Of a stretch of DNA of 64,000 nt, positions 60,082 through 64,000 are shown in pieces. The translations under genes and the position numbers were made by a program. Positions within the stretch are counted from its first letter, which is position 1. Each line of letters opens with the position of its first letter. Under the pieces are notes generated by a model that saw nothing but the letters and a program-made list of their open reading frames with translations, was not told the origin of the DNA and searched no databases. Origin of the DNA: OLB6 sp964467455 (GTDB taxonomy: Bacteria; Bacteroidota; Ignavibacteria; Kapaibacteriales; Kapaibacteriaceae); contig CAYXQJ010000014.1 in NCBI GenBank assembly GCA_964467455.1, forward strand, positions 12,490 through 76,489, in the 5' to 3' direction.

Positions 60082-62006
60082 TCAGCGCCGGGGACGTTGA
60101 GTCGTGTGAACAAGGCCTTGATCTCCGAGATCTTCATCAGCCCCTTATCACCTTCACCATGGATGCGTACAGCGGCACTGTCGGCTTCGATCTCTTTGCT
60201 GCCAACAACAAGTGCGAACGGCACCTTCTTCTGTTCACTTTCGGCGACCTTGCGGTTGATCTTCTCGTTGCGGACGTCTACGTTCACACGTAATCCCATT
60301 GCTTCGAGTTCTGCTGCAAGGTCTTGTGCGAATGTGCGATGGGCATCGGCGATCGGCAACACGCTCACTTGCACCGGCGCAAGCCAGAACGGGAAGTTGC
60401 CGGCATAGTGCTCGATGAGGATGGAGATGAATCGCTCCATCGAACCGAAGGGTGCACGGTGGATGATCACCGGACGATGTTTTTGGTTGTCGGCGCCGGC
60501 ATATTCCAATTGGAAACGCTCAGGCATGACGTAGTCCACCTGCACGGTACCAAGCTGCCACTTGCGGCCGATGGCATCGCGGACGATGAAGTCGATCTTC
60601 GGACCATAAAACGCTGCTTCACCTTCACCGATGAAATAGTCAAGACCCATTTCGTCGGCCACTTCCTTGATCTCGCGTTGTGAACGCTCCCACAGTTCAA
60701 TGTCGCCGCCGAACTTATCTGCGTTGTCATCACGGAAGCTCAACCGCGTCGTCACATCCATGCCGAAGGTCTTGAACACCAACTGCGTCAGCTCGACCAC
60801 GTTCTTGATCTCGTCCTTGAGTTGGTCGTGCATGCAGTAGATGTGGGCATCATCTTGCGTGAAGCCGCGCACCCGACTCAATCCGTTCAACTCACCCGAT
60901 TGCTCGTAGCGATAGACCGTCCCGAACTCTGCCAAGCGCACCGGCAGGTCGCGATACGACCGCGGCTTGGTAGCATAGATCTGGTGGTGATGCGGACAGT
61001 TCATCGGCTTGAGCAAATACTGTTCGTCTTCCACCGTGATCGGGTCGTACTGTGAATCGGCATAGTAGGGGTAATGTCCCGACGTCTTGTACAACTCCAG
61101 GTTGCCGATATGCGGCGTGATCACTTCTTGATAACCGCGCTTCTTCTGTTCGGTGCGCAGGAAGTTCTCCAGCGTCCGACGCAGGATCGTGCCATTCGGC
61201 AACCATACGGGCAGGCCGCCCCCTACCATCGGTGTGATGGTATAGATCTCGAGTTCTTTACCAAGCTTGCGGTGATCGCGACGTTCTGCTTCTTCACGCT
61301 GTTGGATGAACTCTTCCAACATCTGCTTCTTGGGGAAGGCCACGCCGTAGATACGGGTAAGCATCTTGCGGCTCACATCACCGCGCCAGTAGGCACCGGC
61401 AACGCTGAGGAGCTTCGGATACTTGATCATGCCGGTTGACGGCACGTGCGTACCACGACAGAGATCGGTGAATTCACCCTGACGATAGAACGTCACCTCT
61501 TGCCCCTTCAAACCATCCAGCAGTTCGAGTTTATATTCATCCTGCTTTTCGGTGAAGTAGGCCACGGCATCATCCCACGAGATCTCGATGCGTTGGTAGG
61601 GGGCGTCCCGTTTCACCAACTCTGCCATCTTCTTCTCGATGGCCGGCAGATCGTCGATGCTCAGCTTCTTTTCGCCCGGAAGATCCACGTCGTAGTAGAA
61701 GCCATTCTCGATGGGCGGACCGATCCCGAACTTCACACCGGGATAGAGCGACTCAAGTGCTTCAGCCATCAAGTGGGCCGTGGAGTGCCAGAAGATCTCA
61801 CGTCCTTCTTCATCGCTGAACGTTACAATGCGGACCATCGCATCCGTGGTGATGGGACGCGAGAGGTCGTACATGACGTCGTTGACGATGATGCCCAGCG
61901 CATTCCGCGCCAGACCTTCAGAAATGTCGTTTGCGATCTGTGCACCGGTCACCCCGCTGGGGTATTCGCGCACGTCGCCATTCGGGAGGGAGATCTTGAT
62001 GGTCAT
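60078..62006 (-). CDS. thrS: Threonyl-tRNA synthetase
   Basis: 642 residues from ATG 62006, chosen because it starts with the TGS domain (MTIKISLPNG) and a perfect -10 lies 6 nt upstream. The N-terminal TGS (1-60) is followed by the editing domain with HSTAHLMAEAL, the class II core with LKPMNCPHHHQIY and the C-terminal anticodon domain (LAPVQVSVLPIADAH). Full length. No T-box leader fits in the leaderless start. Confidence 0.97.
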   Translation of the reverse strand: MTIKISLPNGDVREYPSGVTGAQIANDISEGLARNALGIIVNDVMYDLSRPITTDAMVRIVTFSDEEGREIFWHSTAHLMAEALESLYPGVKFGIGPPIENGFYYDVDLPGEKKLSIDDLPAIEKKMAELVKRDAPYQRIEISWDDAVAYFTEKQDEYKLELLDGLKGQEVTFYRQGEFTDLCRGTHVPSTGMIKYPKLLSVAGAYWRGDVSRKMLTRIYGVAFPKKQMLEEFIQQREEAERRDHRKLGKELEIYTITPMVGGGLPVWLPNGTILRRTLENFLRTEQKKRGYQEVITPHIGNLELYKTSGHYPYYADSQYDPITVEDEQYLLKPMNCPHHHQIYATKPRSYRDLPVRLAEFGTVYRYEQSGELNGLSRVRGFTQDDAHIYCMHDQLKDEIKNVVELTQLVFKTFGMDVTTRLSFRDDNADKFGGDIELWERSQREIKEVADEMGLDYFIGEGEAAFYGPKIDFIVRDAIGRKWQLGTVQVDYVMPERFQLEYAGADNQKHRPVIIHRAPFGSMERFISILIEHYAGNFPFWLAPVQVSVLPIADAHRTFAQDLAAELEAMGLRVNVDVRNEKINRKVAESEQKKVPFALVVGSKEIEADSAAVRIHGEGDKGLMKISEIKALFTRLNVPGAE

Positions 62007-62012
62007 AGACCA

Positions 62013-62020
62013 CAAAGATA
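62013..62020 (-). promoter_or_regulatory. TAnnTTTG -10 box for thrS
   Basis: Minus-strand TATCTTTG, a perfect match, ends 6 nt before the thrS ATG. Confidence 0.68.
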
Positions 62021-62039
62021 ACGCCGTCGACCCAGTCCC

Positions 62040-63159
62040 TCACACCGTCCGAAAGGCACGGCACATGGTCTGCACCTCTTTACGAGACAGTCCAACGTCA
62101 TGTGCGACTACCTCCCAAGAGGCAACCGACTCCACGACCTGATCACGGATCCGGGAAGCATCCTTTGGTTCGATTCGAAAGTACGGTGCGATCTCAATGA
62201 CCAAACGGGGATCCAGTGAATTGTCAAACTCGTTGATATTCAGGCTCAGGCCCGTACCGAACGGGACAGGGTTGACATCGTAGGCCGGGGCAAGCGACCA
62301 GGAGGTTTGATCTCCCTTCAAGAGGAACATATGGTTGCGAAGGTGATCGTCGGTATTCGAGATCAGCACGTTGAACAGGATCCTTCTCCAAAGCTGATCG
62401 AGATCGTACGCAACGGTACTCGAGCGCTGGATGATCACCTGGGCAAGATCGAGGTAGCTAACACTGCTGTGATGATCATCGCCGTCCACTCTTCGAAGCA
62501 TCGTCATTGCCGAAGCAGCATGAATGCGACCTCCGTCGTGATCTCGGTCAAATCGCTTGCTCAACACCGTATGATGTTCACTCTGAAATCGAGAGATCTT
62601 CATGTTTGGAACGTCAATTCCGCAGCGAGACGCCAGGATGTTGACCACATACTCCCAAGCGCCGACATCGTAGGTATCCTGTCTGCTTGGAAACTTTGCG
62701 ATCCACAGGTCACCGCGTTCGTCCACCACACTGGCCTTTGGTCTTGCTCCTCCAAGCGAAGAACCGGGTGCAAGTAGCGCAAGGAGATCATCATGGTCAC
62801 CCACATGGCGGTCCGGATGTTCGAACTCGAGACTGGCCCATTCAAGCTCTCGTGTAGTCGACTTCGTAGAGTTTTCCTCCCGAGCGTCGCTGCATCAGTG
62901 TTCTACCCCAACGATCCGGCGACGAATCGAGGAACACACCAAAGTTTGTTCTCCCAGACGGAACGTATTGAGGTCCCGAATAGAGCAGTAGATCCGGATC
63001 GATCGATGTGCCATGACTGGACCGAACCCACTCATCAGCGTAGGTGAAGTCGAAGACCTCTTTACCGCGTAGATTCTGTACTCGCAGTTTACCCACCAGC
63101 GCCGGGCCGTCCAATTCCCTCCAGTCGGCATAGACCAATATGGTTTTAGACTCACTCAA
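62040..63159 (-). pseudogene. hipA: Broken HipA serine/threonine kinase toxin gene
   Basis: The N-terminal piece (62842-63159, 105 residues, HipA_N: DEWVRSSHGTSIDPDLLLYSG ... DRWGRTLMQRR) stops at a TGA. The kinase part (from about 62860 down to 62040) continues in another frame and reads RELEWASLEFE, then GSSLGGARPKASV, with catalytic motifs NTDDHLRNHMFL and YDVNP intact. Relative to full HipA, an internal stretch of roughly 35-40 residues is also missing at the joint. So a deletion plus frameshift separates the domains. An in-frame ATG at 62804 might allow a kinase-only product. Confidence 0.82.
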
Positions 63160-63479
63160 GGTCTCTTCACTCGCTTCTTCGCACCCAATCCGAGGTCTTG
63201 GAGCTTGCGCCCGAGTTCATCGTTCGCGGCTGCTGAGCCAAGTCCTTGTTCAAGACCTAAAACCACTAAGACCTGCAGATATGATCCGATCGCGACGGCT
63301 GCGCCACCGTTCTCGATACGGTGTAACGTAAGCCGGCTGATACCGGCTCGTTCTGCTACTTGTTCGGCGGTGAGAGACCTTCTCAGTCGGGCTAGGCGGA
63401 TATCCTCACCCAACTGCTTGAGCAGGCGCTGGTGTTGGGGCAAGATGATCTCGGCAACGTTCACAACGTAATATACCAT
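63156..63479 (-). CDS. hipB: HipB-like XRE antitoxin/repressor
   Basis: 107 residues from ATG 63479; a TTG at 63500 would lie in the operator. The helix-turn-helix is RLARLRRSLTAEQVAERAGISRLTLHRIENGG (residues about 36-66), the Xre class. The C-terminal half, LVVLGLEQGLGSAAANDELGRKLQDLGLG, is typical of HipB partners. It binds the operator upstream and should neutralise HipA, which is broken here. The stop overlaps the hipA ATG by 4 bp. Confidence 0.85.
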   Translation of the reverse strand: MVYYVVNVAEIILPQHQRLLKQLGEDIRLARLRRSLTAEQVAERAGISRLTLHRIENGGAAVAIGSYLQVLVVLGLEQGLGSAAANDELGRKLQDLGLGAKKRVKRP

Positions 63480-63481
63480 AA

Positions 63482-63511
63482 AGTGAACATTCTGTTGCAA
63501 CTATGTTCACT
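63482..63511. promoter_or_regulatory. Inverted-repeat operator of the hipBA module
   Basis: Perfect 9-bp arms AGTGAACAT and ATGTTCACT separated by 12 bp, just upstream of the hipB ATG, with a third half-site GTTCAC at 63459-63464 inside the gene. HipB-type repressors bind such palindromes. Confidence 0.65.
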
Positions 63512-63528
63512 ATACGATACGTTACGCC

Positions 63529-64000
63529 TCAGTCCGTCCGCCGCGACCCGCCGTAGAGCTCGAACTCTACCAGACGGCACTCCACATCGGCCGTCCAGAA
63601 CACCGTGCGCTTGGAGGCCTTCAACCCAATGACCTTGGTAAGGGGCAAGTTGCCCGTGAACACATAGCCCGTATATCCCTGACAGTGTTGCTTGAAGAAG
63701 TCACCGATCTCGGCATACGTGCCTTTGAGCTCTTCCTCCTCACCCAACCGCAAGCCATACTCGGGATTTAGGATCACGATATCCGCACCGCCCTCACGGA
63801 CCTCTGCCGGAGGCATCGGCGTATCCCGGAAGTCGCAGACATGAAAGTCGATCATATCGTCCACACCCGCACGCTTGGCATTCTCCCGCGCCTGCTCGAT
63901 GATACGGCGGTCGTGGTCGGAGCAGATGATACGGGGTATTGGGGATTGGGGAATGGGGAATGGGGAATCCTTACCATTCCCCATTCCCCATTCCCCATTC
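63529..64000 (-). CDS. C-terminal part of a THUMP/RlmL-type RNA methyltransferase (5' end outside window)
   Basis: About 157 residues visible, open to the window edge. RIICSDHDRRIIEQARENAKRAGV matches motifs of the SAM-dependent N2-methylguanosine methyltransferases acting on rRNA (RlmL/RlmK) or tRNA. The catalytic NPPYG motif reads NPEYG (LNPEYGLRLGE). Right before this, the frame passes through an inverted GGGGAAT array (residues GNGKDSPFPIPQSPIP), so the array lies in the catalytic domain loop. Whether the gene is functional is unclear. Confidence 0.78.
   Translation of the reverse strand, partial: NGEWGMGNGKDSPFPIPQSPIPRIICSDHDRRIIEQARENAKRAGVDDMIDFHVCDFRDTPMPPAEVREGGADIVILNPEYGLRLGEEEELKGTYAEIGDFFKQHCQGYTGYVFTGNLPLTKVIGLKASKRTVFWTADVECRLVEFELYGGSRRTD
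63936..64000. repeat. Inverted pair of GGGGAAT arrays inside the methyltransferase gene
   Basis: 63936-63968 carries GGGGTATT, GGGGATT and three GGGGAAT units. After a 7-bp spacer (CCTTACC), 63976-64000 carries ATTCCCC units in reverse. At least 22 bp can pair in a perfect stem. It is truncated by the window edge. Confidence 0.88.

Overview
The window looks like a chromosomal contig from a free-living Gram-negative bacterium of the Bacteroidota/Chlorobiota (FCB) group. The evidence is a 1,350-residue secreted protein with a type IX secretion C-terminal sorting domain, TonB-dependent receptor, RND and porin O/P systems, a Bacteroidota-style -10 box (TAnnTTTG) immediately before many start codons, and DUF families common in that group. 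A Kapabacteria/Ignavibacteria-like lineage is my best guess, but no rRNA is present to settle it. Overall GC is near 53 percent and there are no rRNA, phage or CRISPR loci.

Layout. 1-5.5 kb: beta-barrel and secreted proteins, a membrane fatty-acid/sterol hydroxylase, two rhodaneses and a sulfide:quinone oxidoreductase-like flavoprotein (a sulfur-handling group). 5.5-11.4 kb: an iron-type uptake operon (DUF4856 lipoprotein, imelysin lipoprotein, HTTM membrane protein, FecA-like TonB receptor) preceded by a 25-bp palindrome. 11.4-17.8 kb: AsmA-like protein, degenerate IS200-like HUH protein, gcvT, rlpA-like, manC, a beta-barrel and a CAT tRNA. 18-21.3 kb: a foreign-looking NYN nuclease, a DUF2130 nuclease-like protein, DUF3108 and LolA-like proteins. 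21.3-28.1 kb: the T9SS cargo protein and an M1 aminopeptidase. 28.1-33.3 kb: a six-gene stress operon (crcB, mscS, msrA, dienelactone hydrolase, TfoX-C protein, Cu-type P-ATPase), then DUF3109 and rpoN. 35.6-41.5 kb: nadC, adenine deaminase, APC permease, nadK, DUF1844, pfkA on the minus strand. 41.6-47.5 kb: porin O/P, pstSCAB and phoU. 47.5-51.4 kb: rfbA, nhaA, DUF4286, ClC channel. 51.4-57.6 kb: a tripartite RND efflux pump. 57.6-64 kb: orphan sdhC, an operon thrS-mscS-membrane protein-ferredoxin, a broken hipBA module and the end of an RNA methyltransferase gene.

The most unusual property is the density of short tandem repeat arrays built from 7-mers (GGACGnn, GGGGAAT, GGGAACT, GCCAGGT), 8-mers (CTAGCTnn, AACCGAAT, AAAAGGCG) and, inside genes, 12-mers. 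They sit between genes but also enter genes in frame: they form signal-peptide N-regions, a large part of the PstC periplasmic loop, a loop of the HTTM protein and of the RNA methyltransferase, and they supply the stop codons of at least six genes. Several in-gene arrays are inverted pairs, and the GGGGAAT and GGGAACT arrays have the pattern of G-quadruplexes. They resemble the STRR sequences of cyanobacteria, but such frequent residence inside essential genes is striking. A second genome-wide signal is the 7-mer AGGGGGC, seen about 40 times. A third is apparent leaderless transcription, including a DUF2130 gene that seems to have no start codon other than ATC.
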